Part shown: in pieces, positions 10,335 through 20,889 of the stretch
Layout: every line of letters starts with the position of its first letter
How positions within the stretch are numbered: position 1 is the stretch's first letter
DNA from: Bryopsis sp. KO-2023
Lineage: Eukaryota; Chlorophyta; Ulvophyceae; Bryopsidales; Bryopsidaceae
Direction: 5' to 3'
Assembly (NCBI GenBank): GCA_030272585.1
Contig: BSYQ01000002.1
Location: 868,001 to 932,000 of the forward strand
DNA: 64,000 nucleotides
Program-made: the position numbers and the translations under genes
Notes under the pieces: generated by a model
The model's database searches: none
Told to the model about the DNA's origin: nothing
Seen by the model: the letters and a program-made list of their open reading frames with translations, nothing else

Positions 10335-11490
10335 GGGAAAACCCCACAAAACAGGCAAGAGAGAAAACTGAGACTCTGGGCTGTAGTAGTTCCTCCTGTA
10401 TTAGGACCACCTGTGCGTGGTAAAAACTGTTCCTCATTTTGAACGGAAGGTCGGGTACTCGAGTGGATCGCTTGAATTCCGTTCAGGAGCTAGTATTTTC
10501 CAGAACAGGATCTGCTACAACAAAATATGCCGAACCCTCTCTACTGACCACCACTCCGTCAATGAACGTAGGAACATCTTCAACTCTGAATCACAACGAC
10601 AGAGGGTAACGGTCCGTTGTGTGCACCTTAGGAAAGTCTACCAACCGCCACTTTGGACTTGGAGTAGGACTGTGGGTAGTGAATCAGGTTTTTTTTTTTT
10701 CCTTGAAGAGAGGTGTTGGGACAGGTCACGTCACCTACAGGAACTTTTTGTTTATTTCTTATCTATTGTGCTATCAAACCTCCATAGTTTTTTTGCAACT
10801 CTTTTTTTGCTTCCCACAAGGTGCTCCTGTGGAGGGCAAAGTGCTAGAACAAACTTGTTGAAAAGGATACAAGGTAATCTGTGTCACATTTCCATTTTTG
10901 TTTCAACTCTTAAATTCCCAGTCAAAACAAGGTCACAGCTCTATTCCTGTTTCTTTCAAGAAAGACCATCGAAATATTGACAATTCTTTACTGATTCAAT
11001 GAATACTGTTCAATTTCTTGAATCGCAGGTCATCAAATTTTGGAATAACCGATTTTTGCTGGATGGAGATATCTACCCTAAGAAAGTAACGAATGCACTC
11101 ATTCAATGCTTACACTGATCACACTGTTGCCTGAGCGGTCACTCATCCCTCTGTTAATAATAAACACCAAAACTATCCAAAACGATAGTGGAAATTTTGT
11201 CTAGAATCAATCCTAGTACCAGAACCTTGGGAATAAATATCAATCGTAAATTGTTTTTTCTAAATCAAATCAAATCAGCCTACTCATAAATTAAAACATC
11301 ACCCGGAAAAGTTAATAAAACACAAATTCATCAAATGTTGATAAAACCAACCGCACAACAAGAAGCGAGATAAAGCCGCTCCGTCAAAAATCAGATCCTG
11401 CCTGACCATGAATCTATACAAAACCGTTTCGAAAACTACTCATCCATTGGTGAAGGCAAGAGTGCTTCTTGTTTCATTTTGAAAAAAAGA
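10335..11490. other. Spacer between Cys-rich genes; repeats at 12340-13210
   Basis: About 1.1 kb without a supported gene. From about 10660 it is closely paralleled by 12410-13210 (shared GGTCACGTCA, TGCTATCAAACCTCCAT and CAAACTTGTTGAA landmarks). The Cys-rich genes therefore sit in tandem units of about 1.8 kb. Confidence 0.55.
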
Positions 11491-11491
11491 G

Positions 11492-11918
11492 CTACGGAAT
11501 GGCGCAACAACATTCAAAATCGTCGCCTTTAAACTGCAGCGAAAAGATGCCGCCCGACACACCGCATGCCCTCTCGTGGCCGTCTAGAGAATCAGGAGTA
11601 AGTTCTGTGATTTCGCAACCTTTGCACCAGAGAATGTAGTCCTCTTCGACGGTAATCCCTGGTCAAACAGCAATCTCATCCTTTTCAATACTTTGTTCCG
11701 CTCTATGGCCTGCGCCAAAAAATCAGTTTGAAAACCACTTACGAGGATTCACGGTCTTCGCGCGCAAAAAAGATTTAAAAAGAACCAAAAAAAGCGTCGG
11801 GCAAAAAGAGCCCCCTCTCTCTGCGCGGCGCACCTCCAGAAAAAACTACTGGATTGGAAAACACCCCCACTGTCGAAGCCATGAGGACAAAGACAACGAT
11901 CGCGATCGATTTCGACAT
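11492..11918 (-). CDS. Small secreted Cys-rich protein, two exons (member 2)
   Basis: Proposed join: 11918-11834, then 11658-11492 (83 aa). The leader MSKSIAIVVFVLMASTVGVF differs from member 1 at only two of its first 20 positions. Exon 1 ends at the same GGAG|GTGCGC donor in phase 1. Exon 2 follows GTTTGACCAG and encodes LWCKGCE, a central AC, a GG pair and DFECCCAIP before TAG. Reading through the donor instead meets a stop after 19 codons (FFGSF, then TAA), so the unspliced ORF is not conserved between members while the spliced one is. The intron is 175 nt. Confidence 0.7.
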
Positions 11919-11929
11919 GGCGGCGCACG

Positions 11930-13210
11930 CCGTGCCCTTTACTTTTACTTTTACCCTTACTTTACTTACTTTCACCCTGGTGATTCCGTCAGGATCGAAC
12001 GCCAGCCTCGCAAATTTTTTTTTCGAGAGAACAAAGACGACCGGAAACCTCCCCCGATTAAAACGGTCAAATAAATCTCCTCAGCGCAACTCCCCACGCT
12101 TTGATCGACTTCGCTCCCCATTGTGTCAGGGGTTCCATTGTTAGGTGTTTTCTTTCAGTTCAACTTTTCCTGGACTGGGGGAACTAGAAAACCAAGAATT
12201 TTTTTTTTAAATTGAAGGACGAACGAAACGCTTGAACACACAACGTTCGAAAGCATCGAGGCCAGGGTATTGGCTGGATTTAATGGCGGGCCAGGGGAGG
12301 GGGACAGTTTGAAGTGTTGTTGCAGTTCTTATCGAGCTCAAGCAAGCAATCAAGGATGCCTCCAACTTCTCTGTTGAAGAAAAAAAAGAAGCGCTATCTT
12401 TTCATGGGATCGTGGGTAGTGAAGCAGTTTTCTTTTTCCGAGAAAGGAGGTGTTGGAAAAGGTCACGTCAACTACAGCAACTTTCTTTTTGTTTATTCTT
12501 GTTTTTTTGTGCTATCAAACCTCCATTGTGATTTGCATCTTTTTTTTTGCTTTCCACAAGGTGCTCCTTTGGAGGTCAAGGTGCAAAAACAAACTTGTTG
12601 AACAGGTTACAAGGTATCTCTCACACAAATTTTATTTTTATTTAAACCCTTGAATTCCCAGTCAAAACAAGGTCAGAGCTCTATTCCTGTTTCTTTCAAG
12701 AAAGACCATCGAAATATTGACAATTCTTTACTGATTCAATGAACACTGTTCAATTTCCTAAACCCTAATCGCAGGTCATCAAATTTTGGAATAACTGATT
12801 TTTGCTGGATGGAGATATCTACCCTTAGAAAATAACGAATGCATTCATTCAATGATTACAATGATTTCACTGTAGCCCGAGCGGTCACTCATCCCTCTGT
12901 TAATAATAAACACCAAACCTACCCCAAACTATGGAAATTTCATCCAAAACCAAAACTTAGTATCAGGACCTTGGGAATTCATTTCAATCCAAAACTGTTT
13001 TTTCTAAATCAAATCAAATTCAATCAGCCCACCCACAAATAAAAACATCGCCCCAAAAAGAGACACGAACATGACCCAATATTAGGATAAAACATGGATT
13101 CATAAAATGTTGATAAGACAAATAATCACCACCACCACTAAAAAGAAAAAACCCGACAAGAATCCGCTCCATGACCAAACTTATCCTGCCTCAGGAATAC
13201 ATGCGAAACC
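11930..13210. other. Upstream region of member 2 and repeated spacer
   Basis: 11930-12140 matches the region upstream of member 1 (TTTACTTTTACTTTTACCCT expansion, then GTGATTCCGTCAGGAT). 12340-13210 is the second copy of the spacer at 10600-11500, including CAGGTCATCAAATTTTGGAA. No gene seen. Confidence 0.5.
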
Positions 13211-13213
13211 GTT

Positions 13214-13746
13214 TCAAAAATGACTCATCGATTGGTCAGGGCAAGAGTGCTTCTTTCTTTCCCGAAACGAGTTTCTTAAAGGGAAATAACACTCAAAGTG
13301 GTCGCCTTTGTCAATCTTAGAAAAGCCCCCGCCCAATAAACTGCATACGTCACGGTGGAGGCTTGATGAATCAAAGCCAAACGGATTTTTGCAATCGCCG
13401 CACGAACGATTCGGGTCCTCTTCGGCGTCAAGCAGCGGTCCTGGTCAAACACAAATTCTATTCATATTTGAAAAGACTTCCTCACGCTTTGCTTTCTCGC
13501 GTCCTGTTTCAAACCACATTTGCAACAAACAAGAGAACGCTGCACAAATCAGAAACTGATGCGCGATCCTGAAAAACCAGTGAACGTGCGTGTTTACCAC
13601 ATTCCAGACGGAAAAAAAAAAGCAGCTTGATCGCAGCTGAACGAGGCGACGGGTAAAATAACCCTGTTTATGCGTGTACCTTGCGTAAGAACTCCCAACG
13701 ATGAGGTCAAGAGGATCAAGACAACGAATGTGATCGCTTTCGACAT
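13214..13746 (-). CDS. Small secreted Cys-rich protein, two exons (member 3, diverged)
   Basis: Proposed join: 13746-13680, then 13440-13214 (97 aa). Exon 1 encodes a signal peptide MSKAITFVVLILLTSSLGVL ending TQ, with a phase-1 donor CAAG|GTACACG. Exon 2 follows the same GTTTGACCAG acceptor as member 2 and encodes SCGDCKNPFGF, DVCSLLGGGFS and DHFECYFP. The Trp before the first Cys and the second Cys of the CC pair are lost. No stop follows, so the frame runs on for another 22 residues. It may be a relaxed or newly extended member. The intron is 239 nt. Its upstream region resembles that of the gene at 38234-38567. Confidence 0.55.
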
Positions 13747-13789
13747 TGTGGTAAAACACGCACAGGTCGTTGGACGTCAAAGAACCGTT

Positions 13790-14035
13790 CCGTTCAGCCT
13801 GCTGGAATTATCGAGTGCGCCAGGGTACTTTTGCTCAAAACTGAATGCCTGCGTTGAACTACTTGTTATCGCTGTGCTGCTTAGACGACTGGAGGCCTCG
13901 CTTTTGATTCGCAGAAGGTCGCTTCATTGCGGATCTGGCGCCCTTGGTTTTCCCACTCTGAAACGGACTTCCAATTGTCTTTGTCCGTGTGTGTATGTTC
14001 GTATGTATGGAAAGCACCTCGTTTTAGAGGCTTAA
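13790..14035. promoter_or_regulatory. 5' flank shared with the 38.5-kb signal-peptide gene
   Basis: TTTTGCTCAAAACTGAATGC, then CTGCGTTGAACTACTTG and CCTCGCTTTT, parallel 38610-38680 (TTTTGCTCAAAATTGAATGC and CCTCGCTTTT). Similar 5' flanks suggest the two genes arose from one parent or share regulation. Confidence 0.35.
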
Positions 14036-14124
14036 ATCTCTATATTTGACCGACATTTTTTGCCTCAAGGCACGTCTAGCCATACCCGCCTCTTAGAACA
14101 GGAAACACAGGAATGAGAGCCGAC

Positions 14125-14907
14125 TCAGGAACTGTTCTTTAAAAAGAAAAGCTGTCGATGAGTCGTTGAAAAATGCAGGGATTGCTGGAATACAAGTTTC
14201 CAGCTTTTATGTAGGGAGGCTTCAGGCTTTCGAAGAGGGAACACGATCGCAACGTTTCTGAACAGGACGATTCCAGGGCGCAATATGTATGGAGATGGTC
14301 GACGCGACTCCGTGGGCTCCCCAAAGCCCTCTCGCGAGCTGAGCAAGAGCGCGCGCCAGGTGTGGCAGGCCGATTTGGATGATGATGATGGTAATGGTGA
14401 TGGTTGTTGTGATGGTGAGACCACAGTGCACTGTTCCCTGCATGTAGGCACAGCCCGAAGCTGGGAGATGCACCCTCCCCCCCCCCGAAAGCAAACACAA
14501 CAAAAACTGTGTGCACAAAAAAAAATTAATAAAGTACCGTTCATCCGCTTCGAATGTTTGTGGTATTGAAAGAATCCACAAACGAGCAAATCACAGTCTG
14601 CGTCCTCTGCAAAACGCCCCAATGTTAGGAACAAAAACAAAACCTTTGTGTGGGCAACGCTCAGGCGCATCTGGCACGCCAGTTCGAGCGAAGGATCGAA
14701 CTGGGGAGGCCGCGGGCTGGAGCCACATGAGCTACCAACCCGACCCCTGGAACGACCGATCAGGAGTGCGAGTCTGCCATGAAGTACCGGAATTTCTGGC
14801 AGCTGCTGAATCACCCCCACGATCACCATCGTTCCGCTGACCAACGGTCGATCTTGTTTCGCCTGCGAGAGCTCAAGGACGGGAGGAGTGTGGGTTGCTG
14901 TTTTCAT
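14125..14907 (-). other. 260-codon open frame, coding status doubtful
   Basis: The frame is open for 260 codons but shows no domain, has low-complexity His/Ser/Pro runs from a GATGATGATGG-type repeat (14375-14415), and overlaps other long frames. Its last part (about 14130-14210) resembles the non-coding-looking segments at 5160-5215 and 53815-53870, so chance openness is likely. 14910-15700 holds a (TGAC)n run at 14980-14998 and the upstream region of the next gene. Confidence 0.2.
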
Positions 14908-15743
14908 TCATCAAAAGCATGGATTTTGGAGCAGAAAGCACTCCGCTCAGTCTGTCACGGGTGATGCCCACCCTGACAGACTGACTGACTGACTGACTCC
15001 TCTGCGTCACGCAATGCTGACGTCCCGTCTACCCTGTGCAACCAAACCTTGGGTGGCTGACTCTTGTTCGAGATCGATCCCGAACGCTGACTGATCTCCG
15101 TCGTTTCTGTTTTCTTTTTTCTAGAATTGTTTTGGCGCGGTGCTGCTGCGTGTTTGGTTTCTTGCTTCATTACGCGCTCTGGCTGGGCGGATTTTTTAAA
15201 GTGAATACGACCTTTTCAACCCGGGCAAGTAAGATGTTTGTCTTCAACTTCAGAACAGGAGTTGAACGTTGGTTCGATCCGAGAAGGGTTTTGTCGTCGA
15301 CGCGGAACTGTTTTTGGATAGGCGCGTCCAAAACGAACAGGGCTGAGACAATGTGCGTGCATTTTCATGTTTACTCCTCTCTTCTTTCTGGGTGCAGGCA
15401 AAAAACGGGCAGGATTGAAAACGGGACGAAGTATGTTACGATCATTTTTTTGTTTCCCTTTCTCGCGAGGAAGAAAGACGGGTCCGCCAGCTCCAGAGCC
15501 GCCGCTTTCTGGGTGCGTACAGCTTTTTATGGACGGCATTGGCTTTAACTACAATTCAATTTATGTTTTTCTTTCTGTCCGAAAAAAGTAAACTGGGTTC
15601 GTTGCCAGGCTGGGTGATGGCTCAAAAAAAACATCTTGTTCGTTGCCCAACCTCTTTTTACGAGGTTGATCGCGCATAGGTCAGAATAACAGCAAAACTG
15701 TGTCGCTCCACAGGAGTTATCAGGTTTGTTTTTCTCTTCTAGG

Positions 15744-16829
15744 ATGGAGGCGCTGATGGACTCCAGAATTGAAGATGAATGGGACTTACCTTCGGATATC
15801 ATTGCTCGTATTTTGGCATTCTTTTCGGCTAAAGAGGTTGTCAACTTTGCATGTGTCGCATCACCATGGATGGTTGCTGTCAAAAATGACCCCACCTTGA
15901 GAAAAAAGGTCGATTTGGAAAAGTCCTGGAGGTGTGGTGATGGGGACCCCTTCACATTTGGCTTGAGCTGTTTTTCCATTCTTCCTGTTTTCGCAAGGAG
16001 AAACAATCTGATAGGATTGTGGGACGTGGATGTGATTAAAATATGGGATATCAGACGGAGAGAAATTATGGAGGTTGTTGAAACGGGAGAAGGTTGCTCT
16101 TTCCTTTGCTTACTCGAGGACGTGGTTTTGAGCGGTCATCAGGAGGGTTACATTTGCGTTTGGAGTATCAAGAGGAATATGTTGACATCACGGTTCAAGG
16201 CACATTTCCGGAGGGTGACTTGTATTGTCGAGATGGAACACATGGTCGCGAGTGCTGGAGATGATGATCGTTTCGTCCAATTGTGGATAAAAGGGACTTG
16301 GGAATGTGAAGAGGTACTTGGACAAGACTCTGATGTTCGGACCTTGGCATCGAGTGACAACGGAAAAATCTTACTTGTCGCGTTGTCTGATTCGACCATT
16401 CACGTGTGGGACATTTCGACGAGGACACGTGTTCATATTCTCAAAGGTTACTCATCATTTATGTTACCGCATCCTGATTGGGAAGATTTTATATTGGGTG
16501 GAACTCTTCGTGCTTATGAAGATTGGGTGTTGAGCGGAGTATGTGGAAAAAAAGCCCAACTTTGGAGTCTCAAAGATGGAGAGTCGAAGGGAACATACCC
16601 GTGTTCAATGGATGAGTGGGTTGTGTGTGTTGATGTTGATCTGAATGATGGTCGACTCGCGGTTGGGTCGAGTTGCGGAACAATTAATGTTTGGGATACG
16701 GTTGAAAGAGAGGTGATCAAATCTATTCATACAGAGCGCAGGCCTATTGGCTTGTGGATAGAACGAAGTGAGCTCATCGTGGTGGATGATAAAGGATGGA
16801 TTAAAATATGGGATTTCTTACCATGTTGA
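15744..16829 (+). CDS. F-box/WD40 repeat protein
   Basis: Intact 361-codon frame, ATG at 15744 and stop TGA. An acceptor-like TTTGTTTTTCTCTTCTAG ends one base before the ATG, matching the 5'-UTR intron seen in paralogues. The F-box covers about residues 10-60 (WDLPSDIIARILAFFSAKEV, then ACVASPWMVAVKNDPTLR). WD40 strand ends include IKIWDIRR, ICVWSIKR, VQLWIKGT, IHVWDIST, AQLWSLKD, INVWDTVE and IKIWDF. Its closest relatives here are the genes at the left edge and at 48433-49455. The shared RKKVDLEKSWRCGD-like block after the F-box marks this subtype. Confidence 0.88.
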   Translation: MEALMDSRIEDEWDLPSDIIARILAFFSAKEVVNFACVASPWMVAVKNDPTLRKKVDLEKSWRCGDGDPFTFGLSCFSILPVFARRNNLIGLWDVDVIKIWDIRRREIMEVVETGEGCSFLCLLEDVVLSGHQEGYICVWSIKRNMLTSRFKAHFRRVTCIVEMEHMVASAGDDDRFVQLWIKGTWECEEVLGQDSDVRTLASSDNGKILLVALSDSTIHVWDISTRTRVHILKGYSSFMLPHPDWEDFILGGTLRAYEDWVLSGVCGKKAQLWSLKDGESKGTYPCSMDEWVVCVDVDLNDGRLAVGSSCGTINVWDTVEREVIKSIHTERRPIGLWIERSELIVVDDKGWIKIWDFLPC

Positions 16830-16999
16830 CCAAGAATCGTTGGAATTTAGAGTAGTGGTTTGAATCCGTGCCACAAGTGTAAAAAACCCTCTAAGTTTTT
16901 TTTTTAGTTTCCGTATTTTCTCTTCTAGTAACCGTGGGTCACTTTTTTTTCAACGTTAAGGGGGGGGGACACTAGTGGAGACGGGGCTTGTATTCTTTC

Positions 17000-17870
17000 A
17001 ATGTACCTTCAAGGCATACATAAGTATCGCTCATCTCTGTTGTGGATAGGTGAACACTGGGACAAAATCCACTGGAAATATGATGGACATTCTTATTTGA
17101 AATCAATATACTTGAGTATTTTTTGTTCCAACAGAGGCATGGTTTGCTGCACATGTAATTACATTTTTATAATAATAGCGGATTGATTGGCGGATGGATC
17201 TCAAAGTCGCAAGGAAAGAGAGTGACATTTCCAACCCAAACTTCTTCAAGACTTGTGCTAATGAATGAGCGGTTGGATGAATTGGGCTTTGGATTGCATA
17301 CCAATATAAGATCAATTTCTAGGGGAGCTTTTCTTTTTACTCCTCTTCTGGTCTGCAAATTCGAGTGAATTGCTCCTTGGATAAAAAAAACGAAACGAAA
17401 GTTGAACGTTGCTTTTTCAAGCAAAATTCGATCAATATCTCCCAGCCTCAGAAATTGATGTATCATCTCAAAATCAGATTAGGGTTTAGGGTTTTTTCAT
17501 CCACATCAAATTTTTATCATCGGCTGCGCAACTTTCGATTGCTTCTAGCGGCAAGAACTCGGCCTAAAAAAAATCAACGAAATTCAATTGAATTGAAACC
17601 TCAAGCCACTCTTGGCACAGAATTTCAATCATGACACTGCTCAATAGAACAAATAAAAGAAGAATTGAGATACTCCAAAAATAGAACCTAATTTTGCACT
17701 TGTAACTCTCTCTAACTGACCAACCAGCCAAAAATATTACAAGACATGCCAGGCCAGAGCCCAAACGTCTGACCAGGGTGAACTGGATGAACTGACGCCC
17801 GCAGTCAGGAAATACAAAAACACACAGTTTTCATCCTTTTCTCCTCCACGTCCTTGAAACGCTGCCCCGG
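17000..17870 (+). repeat. ~900-bp repeat block, copy 2 of 3
   Basis: Second copy of the block at 3110-4020, with the telomere-like ATTAGGGTTTAGGG at 17478-17491. It is cut at GCCCCGGGC, where the 8.8-kb block sequence begins instead of the 4.07-kb sequence. No gene seen. Confidence 0.6.
17720..17762 (+). repeat. Dispersed ~50-bp element
   Basis: CCAACCAGCCAAAAATATTA, then CAAGACATGCCAGGCCAGAG; the 3' end is CCAAACG as in the other 900-bp blocks. Confidence 0.85.
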
Positions 17871-18286
17871 GCGTCTCCCTCACAAGGATCTTCTCCAGTT
17901 ATTGTCGCAAATTTTCTTTCGGATTTTCCCCATAGCCCGGTTCTTGATAGAGTGGAATGGATTCTTTCTTCCAAGGCTAGAGGGCTTCTTTTTTCTTTTT
18001 TCCCTTTTTTTTTGAATGCTATGGCATTTCTTGTAATATTTCTTGTAATATTTTTCTTTGGTTGGCTCTTCTTTTTTTACAGTTGCTGTAGGCTTGTGCT
18101 TGTGGTTTAAAGAAAAGAATCTTCTGCTTGTTTTTTTTTGATTTTTTTTTTAATTCTCCGGTTGGTTTTCTTTTTCGAAAATCTATTTGGTGTTGTTCTT
18201 GGCTCTTTCGTGAAATCCATTAATATTACATGGCAGAAACCCAGGTCTCTATTGAAACACAAAAAGAAATCCAGCATACGTAATCC

Positions 18287-18333
18287 TCCAACCAAAAATA
18301 GTACAAGACATGCCAGGCCAGAGCCTTTTGCAT
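18287..18333 (+). repeat. Dispersed ~50-bp element
   Basis: Same TTTTGCAT-ended variant as 9284-9330, inside the duplicated block. Confidence 0.85.
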
Positions 18334-18601
18334 GGGGGTTAGACACTCTATACTATATAGAGAACTACCAAAAGTCAGTCAGCATCATACAAATATTTTA
18401 CACCAAAAAACAAAATCGAGTATGTTTCACACAACGACCCCATCTTTTTCTAACCATCGTGCAAAACCCGAGAATAATAGGAAAGAACTCAGTGCATCAC
18501 CAAAAAACACAGATCGCGCCTGGTCATGCCAAAATCTGCGCGAAACGTGTCGATAAAAATCGACGATCTCATAAACAGAGACAACGCTCCTCCTTGCCTT
18601 C

Positions 18602-18652
18602 TCCAACCAACCCAAAATATTACAAGACATGCCAGGCCAGAGCCAAAAGCAT
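18602..18652 (+). repeat. Dispersed ~50-bp element
   Basis: CCAACCAACCCAAAATATTA, then CAAGACATGCCAGGCCAGAG, ending AAAGCATC. It lies 44 bp beyond the stop of the Cys-rich gene at 18696. Confidence 0.85.
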
Positions 18653-18695
18653 CGGGAGAATGTGAACAAAAACGTTGCTTCCTCCAATAGCAGAA

Positions 18696-19222
18696 TCAAA
18701 GCTCGCAACAAACTCTGAACCCAACCCCAAAGTCTTTCTTGTATTTCGACGAGGTGCCGCCTGCTCTCGTGCAGCTTCGAGCGACGACGAAGCAGAGCTC
18801 CACGCAGTCACGACACCAAAACAGATTGGCTGCAGAAAAAACAAAACGATTGAATCGTCAGTTCTTTGGATCTCACCTGGCATATCTTGTCATATTTTTG
18901 GTTGGTTGGTTGGTTGGCCTTCCTGATGCTCCAGGCTCTGGTCTGGCATATTATCTTGTAAGATTTTTCGTTGGACTTTGCGTTCGCCCTCAAAACAAGA
19001 GAAGAAACCCAGCCAAGTGAAAAGGCTCCAAAATTGGGGGCAAGAACCGGAGAGAAACTGCCACGTCGTCTGGAGAACAATGGTCAACGCACCTGGCGTG
19101 ATAGCGTTTTGGGGGGGAGCCCCCTCTCTGGGCGGACCTGTCGTAGAATCTACTGGCCTAGAAATCACCCGCCCGGTTGAAGCTATGAGGATCAAAACAA
19201 AGACTGCGAGAGGTTTCGACAT
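18696..19222 (-). CDS. Small secreted Cys-rich protein, two exons (member 4)
   Basis: Proposed join: 19222-19138, then 18829-18696 (72 aa). Exon 1 encodes a signal peptide MSKPLAVFVLILIASTGRVI ending in a phase-1 donor ACAG|GTCCGCC at the same codon position as in members 1 and 2. Exon 2 follows TTTTTTCTGCAG and encodes FWCRDCVELC, SCTRAGG and RVCCEL before TGA, keeping the WCxxC...C...GG...CC order. The 308-nt intron contains two opposite-strand copies of the dispersed 50-bp element, whose insertion may explain its greater length. The function is unknown; the leader predicts secretion. Confidence 0.68.
18876..18912 (-). repeat. Dispersed ~50-bp element, partial
   Basis: CCTGGCATATCTTGTCATAT, then TTTTGGTTGGTTGG, inside the intron of member 4. 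Confidence 0.75.
18924..18974 (-). repeat. Dispersed ~50-bp element
   Basis: GATGCTCCAGGCTCTGGTCT, then GGCATATTATCTTGTAAGAT; head-to-tail with the preceding copy in the same intron. Confidence 0.75.
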
Positions 19223-19239
19223 GGCGGCGCACGCCCGAC

Positions 19240-20300
19240 GACTTCAAAAAACACCAGGTGGTTTTGACCTGAATCGATCGCCAGCTAATTCAATGCTATC
19301 AGTGTGCTGTGAAAATTGGGCTTCGGATTTATTGCCAAGCGACGGGTCGAACAAATCAACGTATTTACATTGTGAAGGAGACAAGCCGACAAGCGATTGG
19401 CCAGAGGTCGCTTTATTTGGGATTCGGTTCACGCCTTTTGGGTCGCCAGATCTTTGGCGGAGGATTGTTTACTCTGATTCGCTGAGGTCACCCTATCAAC
19501 GCACGCATTCCTGACTTGCAGTTGCGGCAGTCCCTGACGCTTCAAGGAGCCAGGGTGGGGCTTATACGCTCCCGAAACCCCGACTCGCTTCAAGGGGGTG
19601 TTGTTAGGCTCTCTTCAGGCGACCGCAAAAAAATAAAATAAAGGCATCCACGAGGAACAAACAAACAAACATCAATTACATAGTTTTACGAGGAAAACTA
19701 AAGTGCTGGGTGGTGCCGCCGCCAGCAAACAAAGACAAAAGGAAATAAAAGTCTTCTAGTGAAAAGAATGGACAGGGGCATATCCAAGATACAAATTTGA
19801 ACCTTGAAGAATCGATTTAGACGCAGGGGCTTTCCACGAACTCCACATTACCACCACTGGCAGCTCTTTGCAAAAGTTCTTTAAAAAACACAAACAATGC
19901 AATCGCCCCTTTTCGTACAGGGATACAACAGACAAACAAAAACCTACTGTTCCTGAATGGATAGAATCGCTCTTTTTCGTTCAGGGATTTACAGACAAGT
20001 CAACAGTTCACAGATGAGTCACAGCAACGCCCCGAAAACTATCCCTGATTTTGAAACAGATGTCAAAAGTATATATACTGACATCAGGCATTTCGTGATG
20101 AATTCAGTTCCCGGCCTGAATCGAGACTGATGGGGACCCAACACTACAACACACCCAGCCAAAAAATGAAATCGCATCTTGTTCAAAACTCGCGATCACG
20201 GCGGGAATGTTTTGCAGCGCGATATATGCCTGGACCTGAAGCGGCACCGCACTCAGATTCAGTTTCCATCTCCACCTGTAGGAATCCAGCAACCAGAAAA
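19240..20300. other. No gene recognised; right part duplicated at 43.7-44.2 kb
   Basis: 19240-19820 shows only short overlapping frames. From about 19835 to 20300 the sequence parallels 43715-44210 (shared CAATCGCCCCTTTTCGTACA and AGTCAACAGTTCACAGATGA), the left part of a duplicated unit that includes the Pro/Lys-rich gene. Confidence 0.5.
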
Positions 20301-20309
20301 ATAGCCTGC

Positions 20310-20347
20310 CAACCAACCAAAAATATAGCAATACATGCCAGGCCAGA
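20310..20347 (+). repeat. Dispersed ~50-bp element, partial
   Basis: CCAACCAACCAAAAATATAG, then CAATACATGCCAGGCCAG, about 90 bp beyond the stop of the Pro/Lys-rich gene. The paralogous gene has one at the same distance (44219-44260). Confidence 0.75.
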
Positions 20348-20437
20348 AAAAAAGAAATAACCGCCAATACTACAACTTTTCAGATCCACAAAGAGGCTTC
20401 AACTGATCGACTGGGCTAACCTGTCCGTCGCGGAGAT

Positions 20438-20889
20438 TCATCCCTTCTTGCCGAAAACCACCACCTGAAAACACCAATGTCAAGGTATTACAAACTCAAC
20501 CTCCCTCAATGGGCGCTCCAGAAAATCGAGATTCATTGGATTCAGCGAGCTAACCTTTTTCTCAGGCGGAGGAGGTGGGGGATCCACGATCACGATGGTT
20601 TTCTTGTTAGGAGGAGGGGGCGTCCAGACCTTTTTGGTTGCCACAACGTAAACAGGGTCGTAGCCTGGTGTCAGACATAACAGCACCAACTTCAGTAGGT
20701 TCTATGCCGCCGCCAGTGGCGACTTTGATCGAAATCCTGCGCCATGAGTCATGGCGGCGCTCCTGAGTGATCAATAGAGAAGGAGATGAGCTGCGAACGT
20801 GAAAGCTCACCCCCTTTCTTCCCAGCGGAGACGGATACTGCGCACAGAGCAATCAGAAAGAAAGCCAACACTATCTTTTTGGACATCAT
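20438..20889 (-). CDS. Tiny secreted Pro/Lys-rich protein, three exons (copy 1)
   Basis: Proposed join: 20889-20811, 20664-20555, 20464-20438 (71 aa). Exon 1 encodes a signal peptide MMSKKIVLAFFLIALCAVSV ending SAGKKG, with donor GGGG|GTGAGC (phase 1). Exon 2, after GTCTGACACCAG, encodes GYDPVYVVATKKVW, a TPPPPNKKT block, IVIVD and six prolines, then EKK (donor AAG|GTTAGC, phase 0). Exon 3, after GGTGTTTTCAG, encodes VVVFGKKG and TGA. All phases agree, and the gene at 44351-44795 has the same structure. The introns are 146 and 90 nt. Intron 1 differs by an indel between copies while the exons keep frame. The Lys/Pro/Val make-up suggests a wall or matrix peptide, which is inference. Confidence 0.72.

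Larger units (their letters stand above)
17871..18655 (+). repeat. ~800-bp duplicated block, copy 2 of 2
   Basis: Second copy of 8810-9700, slightly shortened. It carries the same pair of 50-bp elements. No gene seen. Confidence 0.6.

Noticed and set aside
14690..14736. tRNA-derived SINE promoter (TAGCTCATGTGG and AGTTCGATCC on the minus strand)
   Set aside because: Both boxes look good, but only about 20 nt separate them, shorter than in tRNA genes, and no cloverleaf or repeated copy was seen.
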